Positions 26,328 through 36,074 of a DNA stretch of 64,000 nucleotides are shown in pieces. The stretch is from JAAYVZ01 sp035384965 (GTDB lineage Bacteria > Acidobacteriota > Thermoanaerobaculia > Thermoanaerobaculales > Thermoanaerobaculaceae): positions 59,575 through 123,574 of the forward strand of contig DAOOJE010000005.1 in the NCBI GenBank assembly GCA_035384965.1. Direction: 5' to 3'. The position numbers were made by a program, and so were the translations under genes. The notes below the pieces were generated by a model, which did not search any database, was not told where the DNA came from, and was given only the letters and a program-made list of their open reading frames with translations. How positions within the stretch are numbered: position 1 is the first letter of the stretch; every line of letters begins with the position of its first letter.

Positions 26328-27104
26328 ATGCGAGCGACGACTGACAGCCACGAGCGGGGGTGCGCCCTGGACAAGCTGAGGGCGCCGGTCACCGTGCTCG
26401 TGGGCCATTTCGGCTCCGGCAAGACCGAAATCGCCGTCAACCTCGCCGTGGCGTTCAGGCAGCGGGGGGAGAGCGTCACGCTTGCCGACCTCGACCTCGT
26501 CAAGCCGTACTTCCGGTCCCGGCTCGCCCGCCAGGAGCTGGCGAGCCTCGGCATTCCCGTCATGGTGCCAGAAGGCGAGCGCGTGTACGCGGACTTGCCG
26601 ATTCTCGTGCCGCAGGTCAAGGGGCTCGTCGCCACCGCCGGCAACGGCGCCGGCCGGGCGATCCTCGATGTCGGCGGCGACGATCTGGGGGCGCGGGTGC
26701 TGGGCGCCATCGCGGGACTCACGGACCCGGCTCGCACCGACGTCCTCTTCGTCGTGAACGGGCGCCGGCCGTTCGCCGAGACGCTGGAGGAGGTCGCGAC
26801 GATGCTGCGCGAGGTGGAAGCCGCTTCCCGGCTGCGGGTCACCGGGCTCGTGGCCAATACCCACCTCATGGACGAGACCACGCCGGAGATTGTCGGCGAG
26901 GGACTCGACCTGGGCCGGCGACTCGCCGGTCTGACCGGCGTTCCCTTGCTGTTTTGCGCCGCCCTCGCGACGATCGCGGGCCTGCCCGCCGTCCGGGCGG
27001 TGGTGGGCGACCTACCAGTCCTGCCGCTGGTGCGGCGCATCACGCCGCCGTTCGCGGTCAAAGCGCGTCTGCCCGTGCCCTCCAGGGGCGCGGCGGTGGT
27101 GTAG
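26328..27104 (+). CDS. P-loop ATPase of a ferredoxin oxidoreductase operon
   Basis: A 258-residue SIMIBI-type ATPase. Walker A VGHFGSGKTEIAVN lies near residues 25-38, followed by TLADLDLVKPYFRSR (Walker A-prime-like Asp) and LDVGGDD (Walker B-like). The fold resembles ParA/MinD and cobQ-type maturation ATPases. Similar genes are found beside 2-oxoacid:ferredoxin oxidoreductases, and here it ends 17 bases before such genes. A role in iron-sulfur or complex maturation is inferred; direct function is not known. Confidence 0.7.
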   Translation: MRATTDSHERGCALDKLRAPVTVLVGHFGSGKTEIAVNLAVAFRQRGESVTLADLDLVKPYFRSRLARQELASLGIPVMVPEGERVYADLPILVPQVKGLVATAGNGAGRAILDVGGDDLGARVLGAIAGLTDPARTDVLFVVNGRRPFAETLEEVATMLREVEAASRLRVTGLVANTHLMDETTPEIVGEGLDLGRRLAGLTGVPLLFCAALATIAGLPAVRAVVGDLPVLPLVRRITPPFAVKARLPVPSRGAAVV

Positions 27105-27121
27105 AGAGAAAGGAGCGACGA

Positions 27122-28069
<948 letters not shown>

Positions 28070-28084
28070 GGCGGGGAGGAAAGC

Positions 28085-28642
28085 ATGCACAGCGAGATCA
28101 TCATGGCCGGGTTCGGCGGGCAGGGCGTGCTGCTCATCGGCAAGCTCCTGGCCTACGCCGGCATGAAGGCCGGCAACGAGGTGACCTGGATGCCCGCATA
28201 CGGTCCCGAGATGCGCGGCGGGACGTGCAACTGCACGGTGGTGCTGTCGGACAGGCCGGTGGGCTCGCCGATCACCCGCAGCCCGCACGCGCTCATCGTG
28301 CTCAACCTGCCGTCGCTCGACAAGTTCGAGTCGACGGTGCGTCCGGGCGGCGTGATCGTGGTCAACACGTCGCTCATCAACCGTCTCCCGGCTCGGACCG
28401 ACGTGCTGACGGTGCCGGTCGCGGCCAATGAGATCGCCCAGGAAGAGGGCACGCCGAAGGCGGCCAACATGGTGGCGCTGGGCGCCTTCCTGGGCGCCAC
28501 GGGGCTGGGCGACCTGGGCGTCGTGAAGGAAGTGCTGGCCGAGACGTTCGCCAGCCGGCCCAAGCTGGTCGGCCTCAACCAGACCTGTCTCGACCGCGGC
28601 TACGAGATCGGCAAGACCTGCGCGGCGCAGGCGCGAAGCTAA
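28085..28642 (+). CDS. 2-oxoacid:ferredoxin oxidoreductase gamma subunit
   Basis: A 185-residue gamma subunit. It starts IIMAGFGGQGVLLIGKLLAY, and has the family pattern YGPEMRGGTCNCTVVLSDRP and SPHALIVLNLPSLDKF. The subunit completes the CoA-dependent oxidoreductase. ATG 28085 is preceded by GGGGAGGAAA. It lies 15 bases after the beta gene and 10 bases before the alpha gene. Confidence 0.92.
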   Translation: MHSEIIMAGFGGQGVLLIGKLLAYAGMKAGNEVTWMPAYGPEMRGGTCNCTVVLSDRPVGSPITRSPHALIVLNLPSLDKFESTVRPGGVIVVNTSLINRLPARTDVLTVPVAANEIAQEEGTPKAANMVALGAFLGATGLGDLGVVKEVLAETFASRPKLVGLNQTCLDRGYEIGKTCAAQARS

Positions 28643-28652
28643 GGAGCGCGAG

Positions 28653-29711
28653 ATGGCCAAGAAGCTCATGAAGGGATGCGAGGCGATCGGCGAGGCGGCG
28701 ATTCAGGCCGGCTGCCGGCTGTTCTTCGGCTACCCCATCACCCCCCAGAACGAGATTCCGGAGTACCTGTCGGCGCGGCTCCCGCAGGTGGGCGGCACCT
28801 TCCTGCAGGCCGAATCCGAGGTGGCCGCCTCCAACATGCTGTACGGCGCCGCCGGCGCCGGCTGCCGCGTCTTCACGTCCTCGTCGAGCCCCGGCATTTC
28901 CTTGATGATGGAGGCCATGTCCTATATCGCCGGGGCCGAGCTGCCGGTCGTGGTGGTCAACATCATGCGCGGCGGCCCCGGGCTCGGCGGGATCCTGCCG
29001 TCGCAGTCCGACTACTTCCAGGCGACCAAGGGCGGCGGGCACGGCGATTACCGCGTCCTCGTACTGGCTCCGTCGACGGTGCAGGAGGCGGCCGACCTCA
29101 CCCAGGACGCCTTCGACCTCGCCGACCAGTACCGCAACCCCGTGATGGTGGTGGGCGACGGCCTCATCGGCCAGATGATGGAGCCGGTCGAGTTCAAGCG
29201 CTCGGTCACTCCGGAGGATCTGCCGCCCAAGCCTTGGGCGACCACCGGATGCGCGGGCCGCAAGCCCAACATCATCAACTCGCTGTTCCTCGACCCCGAG
29301 CAGCTCGAGGCGCACAACTGGCACATGCACCGAAAGTACCAGGAAATGGCCCGGGAAATTCGTTGGGAGGACTGGAAGCTCGAGGGGCCGGTCGACGTGC
29401 TCATCGTGGCGTACGGAACGGTGGCGCGCATCTGCAAGACCGCCATCGAAGCCCTGCGCGCCCGCGGCGTCAAGGTCGGGCTGTTCCGCCCGATCACCCT
29501 GTTCCCGTACCCCGAGGCGCCGCTCTCGGCGGCGGTGGAGAAGGCCGGGAAGGTGCTGGTGACCGAGCTTTCCACCGGGCAGATGCTGGAGGATGTCAAG
29601 GCCGTGGTGGCGGGGCGGAAGCCGGTCAGCTTCTACGGGCGCGTTGGCGGCATGGTGATGACTCCGGAAGAGATCGAGCACGAGGTGTCGAAGCTCGTCG
29701 GCCAGGCGTGA
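28653..29711 (+). CDS. vorB: 2-oxoisovalerate-type ferredoxin oxidoreductase alpha subunit (VorB-like)
   Basis: A 352-residue alpha subunit. The pyrimidine-binding domain shows KGCEAIGEAAIQAGC, FFGYPITPQNEIPEYL, and AESEVAASNMLYGAAGAG with the key Glu; RGGPGLGGILPSQSDYFQ follows. The C-terminal domain II is complete (VDVLIVAYGTVARI). The YPITPQNEIPEYL wording and length match VorB of 2-oxoisovalerate oxidoreductases better than KorA, which usually carries an extra N-terminal gamma domain. Substrate specificity is therefore an inference. Physiologically it links amino-acid breakdown to reduced ferredoxin. Confidence 0.88.
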   Translation: MAKKLMKGCEAIGEAAIQAGCRLFFGYPITPQNEIPEYLSARLPQVGGTFLQAESEVAASNMLYGAAGAGCRVFTSSSSPGISLMMEAMSYIAGAELPVVVVNIMRGGPGLGGILPSQSDYFQATKGGGHGDYRVLVLAPSTVQEAADLTQDAFDLADQYRNPVMVVGDGLIGQMMEPVEFKRSVTPEDLPPKPWATTGCAGRKPNIINSLFLDPEQLEAHNWHMHRKYQEMAREIRWEDWKLEGPVDVLIVAYGTVARICKTAIEALRARGVKVGLFRPITLFPYPEAPLSAAVEKAGKVLVTELSTGQMLEDVKAVVAGRKPVSFYGRVGGMVMTPEEIEHEVSKLVGQA

Positions 29712-29735
29712 CGGGCCGAGGAAAGAGGTGTACAC

Positions 29736-30242
29736 ATGCAGACCCGCGAGGTGATCCTCGAGATCCTTCGGAAGGCGTACCAGATCGAGGTGGACGGACA
29801 CACCTTCTACGCCATGACCGCGGCGCGTGCGCAAAAGCCGGCCGTGCAGGAGCTGTTCGAGAAGCTGGCGAGCGACGAGGTCCAGCACCAGGCGTTCCTT
29901 CGCGACGTGGCGAAGGGTTACGACGAGAAGGGCCTGGCGGCGTTCCGCACCGGTCGGGCCTCCGACTGGTCGGCGATCTCGGATGCGGTCTTCTCGGGCC
30001 GCTTCCGCGAGCAGGCGGCGGGGGCCGAGTTCGAGCTGGCCACGCTGTCGATCGGCATGACGCTCGAGAACAACGCCATCGCCTACTTCACGGGCGCCGC
30101 CGCGCAGGCCACCGAGAAGGAGGTGCAGGAGTTCTACCAGTTCCTTGCCGACTGGGAGAAGCAGCACCTGGAGGCGCTCCGCAACCTGTACAACGCGGTG
30201 CGTCAGGACTTCTGGGGGGAAGGCCGGTTCTCGCCGTTCTGA
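29736..30242 (+). CDS. Ferritin-like (rubrerythrin-fold) diiron protein
   Basis: A 168-residue four-helix protein of the rubrerythrin/ferritin superfamily. Metal ligands are visible in two halves: AYQIEVDGHTFY (Glu) with SDEVQHQAFL (E..H), and EFELATLSIGMTLENNAI (Glu) with ADWEKQHLEAL (E..H). The rubredoxin iron domain is absent. It starts 24 bases after the vorB-like gene, with AGGAAAGAGG before ATG 29736, so it is the last gene of the oxidoreductase operon. A role in peroxide or iron handling to protect the oxygen-sensitive enzyme is inferred. Confidence 0.8.
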   Translation: MQTREVILEILRKAYQIEVDGHTFYAMTAARAQKPAVQELFEKLASDEVQHQAFLRDVAKGYDEKGLAAFRTGRASDWSAISDAVFSGRFREQAAGAEFELATLSIGMTLENNAIAYFTGAAAQATEKEVQEFYQFLADWEKQHLEALRNLYNAVRQDFWGEGRFSPF

Positions 30243-30385
30243 CGGTCAGCACGACTTCGGGCGCCCGGGAAGTGGAGTCACGGAAGGTCAGTCCCGGGCG
30301 GCCTCGCCGGACGGCCAGCGGTGGCCGGCTGCACTCGGGCTGGCTGGTGTCCCGGACTCGGGCCGGGGCGGGGCGGTCGCCTCGG

Positions 30386-32413
30386 TCAGCGGTGCTCGTG
30401 ACGGACCCCGGGCGCTGACTCCCGCGGGTCGGTCGTCGGTGAGGCCTGGAGGGCGATCCGCTGCTCCTCCCGTGGTTTCTCGCCGATCTCTCGGGCCACA
30501 CCGAAGAGCACGGCCCGCTCGCCCCAGGTTCCGCGGGAGGTCGTGACCTCCACGGGAAGGCTCCGGCCGTCTCCGGCCACGAGCGGCAACTGGTACGACG
30601 AGACTCGGCCCAGCGCCACTGCCGCGACGGTCTGGTCGACGATCGCGAAGCTCTCGGGGGGGTGCAGGACGCGGAGGTGCCGGCCGACGAGCTGCTCTCG
30701 GGTGTAGCCGAGGTGTGCGCAGGCGCTGCGGTTGACATCCAGCAGCACGCCCTCCGTGTCGGTGACGAACACCAGGTCGCGCAGCGAGTTGAAGAGTGCT
30801 GTCAGCTCCTCTTGCCGCTGTCTGACCGCGCTTTCGGCGCGGATTCGCCGGATGGCGTTGGCGACCTCGGCGGCGATCGTCTCGAGCGCCGGCCGGACAC
30901 CGGGCGGCACCTCGTCCAGGGTGTGGCTCGCCAGGTTGAAGCAGCCGACGAGCGTCCCTTCGTGCTCGATCGGCAGGGCGGCGGCCGATCGCAGACCCTC
31001 GCGCTCCCATTGCGCCCGGGAAGGCCCGCTCACGTCACCGACCGCGATGTAGATGGCGGCCCTGGAGGCCAGGGCCTGGAGGCGGGGCGAGCCCGGTTCG
31101 ACGCGCCTGACCCTTTCCACGAAGGCGGGGCCGATCCCCTCGAAGTAGGCGAGGTCGAGGCCGCCGTCCTCGGAAGCGAGGTAGATCCCGCCGGAGTCCA
31201 GCCCCGACACCTCGAGCGCCGCGCGCAGGCACGGCGGCAGCGCCGCCTCGAGGCTCGAGGCGGCGGCCAGCTCCCTCGCCAGGTCCCGCTGGACCCGCGC
31301 GAGGTGTTCGGTGCGCTTGCGCTCCGTGATGTCGACGATCGAGGCCTCGACGACCGTCAGGTTCCCCTCGGCGTCGGGCGTCAGCGTTGCGTTGACGAGA
31401 CCCCAGACGGCGGCGCGGTCGCGCCGCAGCAGCTCGGTCTCGTGGTTGCGCAGGCGGACAAGTTGCCCGAGCTCGTCGAGGAAGGCGCGGCACTGTTCCG
31501 GCGTCGGAAAGAGCTCCTCGAGCCGGCGCTCGAGGACCTGGGCCGGGTAGCCGAACCCCAGCATGCGGGCCAACGCCTCGTTGCACTCCAGGACTCGCCC
31601 TTCGACCGTGCAGCGCAGCAGCCCCGCGACGTTGTGCTCGAACAGCAGCCGGAAACGATCCTCGGCGAGGCGCAGGCGCTTTTCCTCGCGGCGCTGGGCC
31701 GTGAGGTCATTGGCGCCGGCGACGGCGCACAGGGGGTCGCCTTCGCTGTCGCGCACCGTCGAGACGGCGAGCCGGAGGTCCGCGAGGGAGCCGTCCTTCC
31801 GGTAGGCCAGGCACTCCAGCTCGAAGCCCTCACGGTCGCCCTGACCGAGACTCGCGAGCAGGACGTCGCTGGCGGCCTGGTCATCGCCGTGCAGGAGGTG
31901 GGTGAGACGCCGGCCGACCAGCTCCCGTTCCTCGAGCCCGAGGATGGCAGCGAGGCGGCGGTTGCACTCGAGGATGTGCCCGCTGGCGAGGTCGAGTGTC
32001 GCCAGCCCTACCGGCGCCTCGGCAAACAGGCGCTGGAAGTGGAGCTCGCTGACCCACCGGCACAGTTCCTGCCCGCCGCTTTCGCATACCAGAAGCGCCA
32101 CGACGTTGCCGTCGGGCGAGCAGGGGTGGAAACGAACGAGGCACCCGAGCTGGTGACCCTGCGCGTCGAAAATGCGCTGCGACAGCCAGCGCCCGCCGCC
32201 GCTCGCCGCTCGCTCGGGGGAGCAGTCGGGCAAGATCTCGGGGAGGGCCCTCCCGGCCAGGCTGTCGCAGGACTGCCCGAGCAGCGACTGGGCGGCGCGG
32301 TTGGCCGCCAGCAGCCGCCAGCCCGGGGAAAACACCAACGCGGCGCAGGGCAGCACGTCCAGGCCGCACGCTCGCCCGTCGGGGCCGTTGCCGGGAGCAG
32401 CAATCTTGCTCAA
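30386..32413 (-). CDS. Multi-PAS/GAF sensory protein without a recognisable output domain
   Basis: About 675 residues. PAS-type domains follow one another: residues about 15-110 (VFSPGWRLLAANRAAQSLLG), 125-245 (HILECNRRLAAILGLEEREL with YRKDGSL), 250-370 (RVLECNEALARMLGFGY, ending DITERKR), a GAF domain at about 385-535 (GLRSAAALPIEHEGTLVGCF), and a last PAS (VLLDVNRSACAHLGYTREQL) up to the C-terminus. No HisKA, GGDEF, EAL, STAS or kinase domain follows; the protein ends shortly after the last PAS. TTG 32413 is the likely start, seven bases after a TACACT hexamer; no Shine-Dalgarno is seen. Tat genes lie upstream on the same strand. Confidence 0.75.
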   Translation of the reverse strand: MSKIAAPGNGPDGRACGLDVLPCAALVFSPGWRLLAANRAAQSLLGQSCDSLAGRALPEILPDCSPERAASGGGRWLSQRIFDAQGHQLGCLVRFHPCSPDGNVVALLVCESGGQELCRWVSELHFQRLFAEAPVGLATLDLASGHILECNRRLAAILGLEERELVGRRLTHLLHGDDQAASDVLLASLGQGDREGFELECLAYRKDGSLADLRLAVSTVRDSEGDPLCAVAGANDLTAQRREEKRLRLAEDRFRLLFEHNVAGLLRCTVEGRVLECNEALARMLGFGYPAQVLERRLEELFPTPEQCRAFLDELGQLVRLRNHETELLRRDRAAVWGLVNATLTPDAEGNLTVVEASIVDITERKRTEHLARVQRDLARELAAASSLEAALPPCLRAALEVSGLDSGGIYLASEDGGLDLAYFEGIGPAFVERVRRVEPGSPRLQALASRAAIYIAVGDVSGPSRAQWEREGLRSAAALPIEHEGTLVGCFNLASHTLDEVPPGVRPALETIAAEVANAIRRIRAESAVRQRQEELTALFNSLRDLVFVTDTEGVLLDVNRSACAHLGYTREQLVGRHLRVLHPPESFAIVDQTVAAVALGRVSSYQLPLVAGDGRSLPVEVTTSRGTWGERAVLFGVAREIGEKPREEQRIALQASPTTDPRESAPGVRHEHR

Positions 32414-32420
32414 GGATTGC

Positions 32421-32426
32421 AGTGTA
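32421..32426 (-). promoter_or_regulatory. Putative -10 element (TACACT), leaderless arrangement
   Basis: Minus-strand TACACT ends seven bases before the TTG at 32413. A CAATC/GATTG stem (32401-32419) covers the start codon and might also end tat transcription. Confidence 0.35.
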
Positions 32427-32454
32427 GCACGGAATCGGGAAAGACAGTGCTCGC

Positions 32455-33228
32455 TCAGCCGGCCGGCGCGCGGTCTGTGTTCTTGCCGAACAGCCACGCG
32501 ACCAGCACGCCGATCAGGTACAGGCCGATCATCGGAAACGCGAAGACGCACTGAGTCGGGATGTCGGGGGTCGGGGTGATGACGGCGGCGATGATGAAGA
32601 TCGCCAGCACCGCCCAGCGGAAGTGGCGCAGCAGGAAACGGTGACCCACGACGCCGAGGCGGGCCAGGAAGCCGATCAATACCGGCAGCTCGAAGATCAG
32701 CCCGAGGCCCAGGATGACCTTGCTGGCCAGCGAAAAGTACTCGTTGATCGTGATCACTTGTTTGAAATCGGCACCCACGGAGAGCAGGAAGCGGCACACC
32801 ATCGGGAACGCGACCGCGTACCCGAAGTACCCCCCCGCCACGAAGAACAGCGTGGTGGCGAAGATGAACGGCACGGCGACGCGGCGCTCGTGGCGGTAAA
32901 GGGCCGGGGCGACGAACAGCCACACCTGGTGGAGGATCACCGGGGAAGCCACGAAGACTCCGGCCAGCGCCGCAACCTTCACGTAGAGCATGAACGGGTC
33001 GACGAGCCCGGTGAACGCCAGCCTGTCGCCCTCGGGAAGGAACTGGGTGAGCGGGCGCGCCAGCCACGCGAAGATCGGCCTGGCGAAGAACCAGCACGCG
33101 AGAAACCCGACGAACAGCGCGCTCAGGCACACCACGAGGCGTCGACGAAGCTCGTCGAGGTGGTCGACCAGCGACATGCGGACGAGTTCGTGGTCCAGCC
33201 GGGGCATGCCGGTGCTCGGGGATGACAC
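32455..33228 (-). CDS. tatC: Sec-independent protein translocase TatC
   Basis: A 257-residue membrane protein with six helices, the receptor core of the twin-arginine translocase for folded proteins. The N-terminal SLVDHLDELRRRL motif (receptor for the signal peptide) and the FxxGYFGYAVAFP loop are present. GTG 33228 shares its first base with the tatA stop (TAG 33230-33228) and follows GAGGAGCC by eight bases; ATG 33207 is an alternative. The tatA-tatC pairing supports the assignment. No separate TatB is nearby. Confidence 0.95.
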   Translation of the reverse strand: MSSPSTGMPRLDHELVRMSLVDHLDELRRRLVVCLSALFVGFLACWFFARPIFAWLARPLTQFLPEGDRLAFTGLVDPFMLYVKVAALAGVFVASPVILHQVWLFVAPALYRHERRVAVPFIFATTLFFVAGGYFGYAVAFPMVCRFLLSVGADFKQVITINEYFSLASKVILGLGLIFELPVLIGFLARLGVVGHRFLLRHFRWAVLAIFIIAAVITPTPDIPTQCVFAFPMIGLYLIGVLVAWLFGKNTDRAPAG

Positions 33229-33602
33229 TAGCGAGGCTCCTCGCGCAAAGACGGGCCGGTCGTCTCCACGGGCGCGGCCTCGGAGGTCGGCTGGCCGGGT
33301 GCGTCGGGCTCCAAGGGGGTCGCCGGCGGCTCCGGGGCGAAGCCCGCGTCGGCAGGGGGCGTGGGCGGTTCCGCGGCGTAGGGGTCGGCGACGGCCTGCT
33401 GCAGCTCGCGATGGGCGGCGCGGAGGTCCTCCGCCGCCACCTCGTCCTCGAGCGTGCGCTTGAGGTCGTTGGAAGCGCGCCGAAACTCGCTCAACGCCTT
33501 GCCGACCGTGCGCCCGATCTCGGGGAGCTTGCGCGGCCCGAACAGGAGCAGCGCCACGATGAAGATCATGACGAGCTCCGGGATTCCCAGCGAACCGAAC
33601 AT
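33228..33602 (-). CDS. tatA: Twin-arginine translocase subunit TatA/TatB
   Basis: A 124-residue protein with the TatA/B layout: membrane helix at residues 8-22 (LVMIFIVALLLFGPRKLPE), the FGPRKLPEIGR hinge, an amphipathic helix, then a long acidic Pro-rich tail that is unusual for TatA and closer to TatB in length. In a one-TatA system it may do both jobs. ATG 33602. It overlaps tatC by one base. Confidence 0.88.
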   Translation of the reverse strand: MFGSLGIPELVMIFIVALLLFGPRKLPEIGRTVGKALSEFRRASNDLKRTLEDEVAAEDLRAAHRELQQAVADPYAAEPPTPPADAGFAPEPPATPLEPDAPGQPTSEAAPVETTGPSLREEPR

Positions 33603-33640
33603 GGCGTGCTCCCTCCGGGCCGGACCCGGGAGACCCCGAG

Positions 33641-33646
33641 TATAGT
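33641..33646 (+). promoter_or_regulatory. Putative -10 element (TATAGT)
   Basis: TATAGT 31 bases before the protease ATG, in the 75-bp divergent gap with tatA. Confidence 0.45.
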
Positions 33647-33677
33647 GTGCTACTCTCCGCTTCCCAAGGGGGGTGCG

Positions 33678-35270
33678 ATGAAGGTCTCCACCCGGGTCGT
33701 GCTTTCGCTCGCCGTGATTGCCGTGGGAGCCCTGGCCGGGGCGGTCGCTGGCCCGGCCGCCCACGGAAAGGGCGACGCCGACGCGTTCCTGAAGCGCTAC
33801 AGCGAGGTGCTGCGGGTCCTGCAAGACAAGGGCCCGCGGGAGATCGAGACCTCCCAGGTCGTGTACTCCAGCCTCAACGGCATGCTGGACCTGCTCGACC
33901 CTCACACCAATTTCTTGCCGCCCTCGACTTACGCCTCGATGCGGGAGCGGCAGCAGGGGTCGTTCCACGGGGTCGGCGTGCAGATCTCGATGCGCGGCGG
34001 GAGGGTGACGATCATCACCCCGATCGAAGGCACCCCGGCGGCCCGCATGGGGCTGCGCGCCGGCGACATCATCGACGCGGTCGACGGTGTGTCGACCGAG
34101 GGGATGGACCTCGACGAGGCGGCGCGACGGCTGCGCGGGCCCGAGGGCTCGACCGTCCGCATCACGATCATCCGCCCCGGGCTGGCCCGGCCCCTCGAGG
34201 TCTCGCTGCAGCGAGGGCGGGTGCCCACCGATTCGGTGCGGTACGCCTTCCTGATCGACCCGGCCACCGCCTACATCCGCATCAGCGACTTCACCCGCAC
34301 CACTGGGGTCGAGGTGAGCAAGGCGCTCGACCGCCTCGTGGCGGAGGGGGCCACCCGACTCCTGCTGGACCTCCGGGACAACCCCGGCGGGATCGTCGAC
34401 TCGGCGGTGCAGGTCTCGGGGATGCTGGTCGAGCCGGGGCAACTCGTGTTTTCCACCAAGGGCCGGACCGCCGACTCCTTCCAGGACTACCGCGCGTCCC
34501 GCGACGGCCTGCACTTCGCGGGTCCGGTCGTGGTGCTCGTCAACCGCGGTTCAGCCTCGGCGGCGGAAATCGTGGCCGGCTGCATCCAGGACCACGACCG
34601 CGGCCTGGTGGTGGGCGAGACGACCTTCGGCAAGGGCGTGGTCCAGACCATCTACCCCCTGCGGGACTCGGCGCTCGCCCTCACGACCGCCAAGTACTAC
34701 ACCCCGTCCGGGCGGTGCATCCAGCGGGACTTCGACTCCTTCTTCGCCTACGTCAACCCCGACAGCAATTCGGAAGGCTCGACGGCGATGCCCGGGGGGG
34801 ACGGGCCAGCGTACTTCACCGACAGCGGCCGGAAGGTGTACGGCGGCGGGGGAATCGCGCCCGACGTGCAGGCGAGCGCCGGGATGTACGCCGAGCGGGT
34901 GGCGCGCCTGGTGAGCCAGGCCGCGTTCTTCCACTTCGCGGTCGGCTACCTCGTGGATCAGCCCGACAAGGCCGCCGCGGCGCGCGCGTTTTTGGTGACG
35001 CCGGAGGTCTGGCAGCGCTTCCGCGACCGGGTCCTGGCCGAGAAGTGGCTGTCAGCCGCGGAACTCGATGCGGCCCTCGCCGACGAGAACGAGAGGCGGG
35101 ACATCGAGGTCAACATCCAGGCCGAGATCCTCAACGCCGGGCTGTCGCTCGCCGACGGGTACCGCGTCCTGCAGCGGGTCGACAACCAGGTGCAGGAAGC
35201 GCTGAGGCGCTTCGACGAGGCGAAGACGCTGGCCGAGGCCGCGCGTGGCGCCCGGAGCGCCCGCCGGTAG
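33678..35270 (+). CDS. ctpA: Carboxy-terminal processing protease, S41 family
   Basis: A 530-residue periplasmic Ser/Lys protease. The N-terminal hydrophobic segment (residues 8-27) is a signal or anchor. A PDZ domain spans about 90-180 (SFHGVGVQI, PAARMGLRAGDIIDAVDG). The protease domain has catalytic Ser294 in NRGSASAAEI and Lys319 in GETTFGKGVVQ, the standard spacing of 25. The extended C-terminus (FHFAVGYLV...) is typical of the longer Ctp form. AAGGGGGG precedes ATG 33678. It trims C-termini of envelope proteins and takes part in quality control. The DUF169 gene follows 12 bases later. Confidence 0.93.
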   Translation: MKVSTRVVLSLAVIAVGALAGAVAGPAAHGKGDADAFLKRYSEVLRVLQDKGPREIETSQVVYSSLNGMLDLLDPHTNFLPPSTYASMRERQQGSFHGVGVQISMRGGRVTIITPIEGTPAARMGLRAGDIIDAVDGVSTEGMDLDEAARRLRGPEGSTVRITIIRPGLARPLEVSLQRGRVPTDSVRYAFLIDPATAYIRISDFTRTTGVEVSKALDRLVAEGATRLLLDLRDNPGGIVDSAVQVSGMLVEPGQLVFSTKGRTADSFQDYRASRDGLHFAGPVVVLVNRGSASAAEIVAGCIQDHDRGLVVGETTFGKGVVQTIYPLRDSALALTTAKYYTPSGRCIQRDFDSFFAYVNPDSNSEGSTAMPGGDGPAYFTDSGRKVYGGGGIAPDVQASAGMYAERVARLVSQAAFFHFAVGYLVDQPDKAAAARAFLVTPEVWQRFRDRVLAEKWLSAAELDAALADENERRDIEVNIQAEILNAGLSLADGYRVLQRVDNQVQEALRRFDEAKTLAEAARGARSARR

Positions 35271-35282
35271 CAGGGAGACTGC

Positions 35283-36035
35283 ATGGCACCCACCACCGAG
35301 GCTCTCGATCGACTCCGCGGCGCGCTGCGTCTCGCCACGCCGATCGTCGCCCTGTACGACTGCGACCCGGGCCCCGCCTTCGAGCCGCTCGTCGAGGCCG
35401 GAGGAAGGGCTTGCTGCTTCGCGTACTACGGGCGCTGGATGGCTGGCGAGACGCTGGTGGTGCGCCGCGGCGACGACTCGTTTTCCGCTCCCCGCCACGG
35501 CTGCCCCGGCATGCAGCGGGCGCTCGGGTTCGCCGAGAGCTACCCGCCGTGGATGGCCAACTTCCTCACCGACGGCGGCAACGGTGCGCCGATGGGCGAG
35601 GGGCTCAAGGCGTCGCCCCGGCTGGCACAGGAGTTCCTGGACCGGGCGCGGCCTCCGCGGCCCAGGGGCGACGCCGTGCTCATGGGCCCGCTGCGCCTCG
35701 AGCGCTGGGCCGACGTACGGACCATCACGTTTTTCGCCGACCCCGACCGCCTCGCGGCGCTCATGACGCTGGCGTCGTTCTGGTCGGGACGAGACGACGA
35801 GATCGCGGCGCCGTTCTCGTCCGGGTGTGGCCTCATGTGGCGCGAGGTCGCCAACCAGGACCGGGATCGGGCGGTGCTCGGGTGCACGGACATCGCAATG
35901 CGCCGCTTTCTGCCGCCCGAGATCCTGAGCCTCACGGTGTCGCCGCCCCGCTTCGAACGCATGCTGGGGTATCCCGACCTCGCCTTTCTCAACCGGGAGT
36001 GGTGGGGAGAGCTGCTGCGCTGCCGCGGGCTGTGA
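35283..36035 (+). CDS. DUF169 family protein
   Basis: A 250-residue soluble protein of the DUF169 family. Family-like segments are ATPIVALYDCDPG at the start, CCFAYYGRW, HGCPGMQRALGF and SGCGLMWREV; several cysteines (residues about 44-45, 75, 180) could bind metal or a ligand. The function of the family is not established; members often occur in archaeal and anaerobic genomes with redox or methanogenesis genes. AGGGAG precedes ATG 35283. It lies 12 bases after the S41 protease and ends at a hairpin shared with the convergent radical SAM gene. Confidence 0.78.
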   Translation: MAPTTEALDRLRGALRLATPIVALYDCDPGPAFEPLVEAGGRACCFAYYGRWMAGETLVVRRGDDSFSAPRHGCPGMQRALGFAESYPPWMANFLTDGGNGAPMGEGLKASPRLAQEFLDRARPPRPRGDAVLMGPLRLERWADVRTITFFADPDRLAALMTLASFWSGRDDEIAAPFSSGCGLMWREVANQDRDRAVLGCTDIAMRRFLPPEILSLTVSPPRFERMLGYPDLAFLNREWWGELLRCRGL

Positions 36036-36046
36036 CGGCGCCAGGG

Positions 36047-36074
36047 CCGGGCGGACACGCTCCCGCGTGCCCGG
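36047..36074. terminator. Bidirectional hairpin between convergent genes
   Basis: CCGGGC(36047-36052)...ACGC-TCCC-GCGT-GCCCGG(36069-36074) forms a strong stem with a TCCC loop. It exactly fills the gap between the DUF169 stop and the radical SAM stop. Confidence 0.55.
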
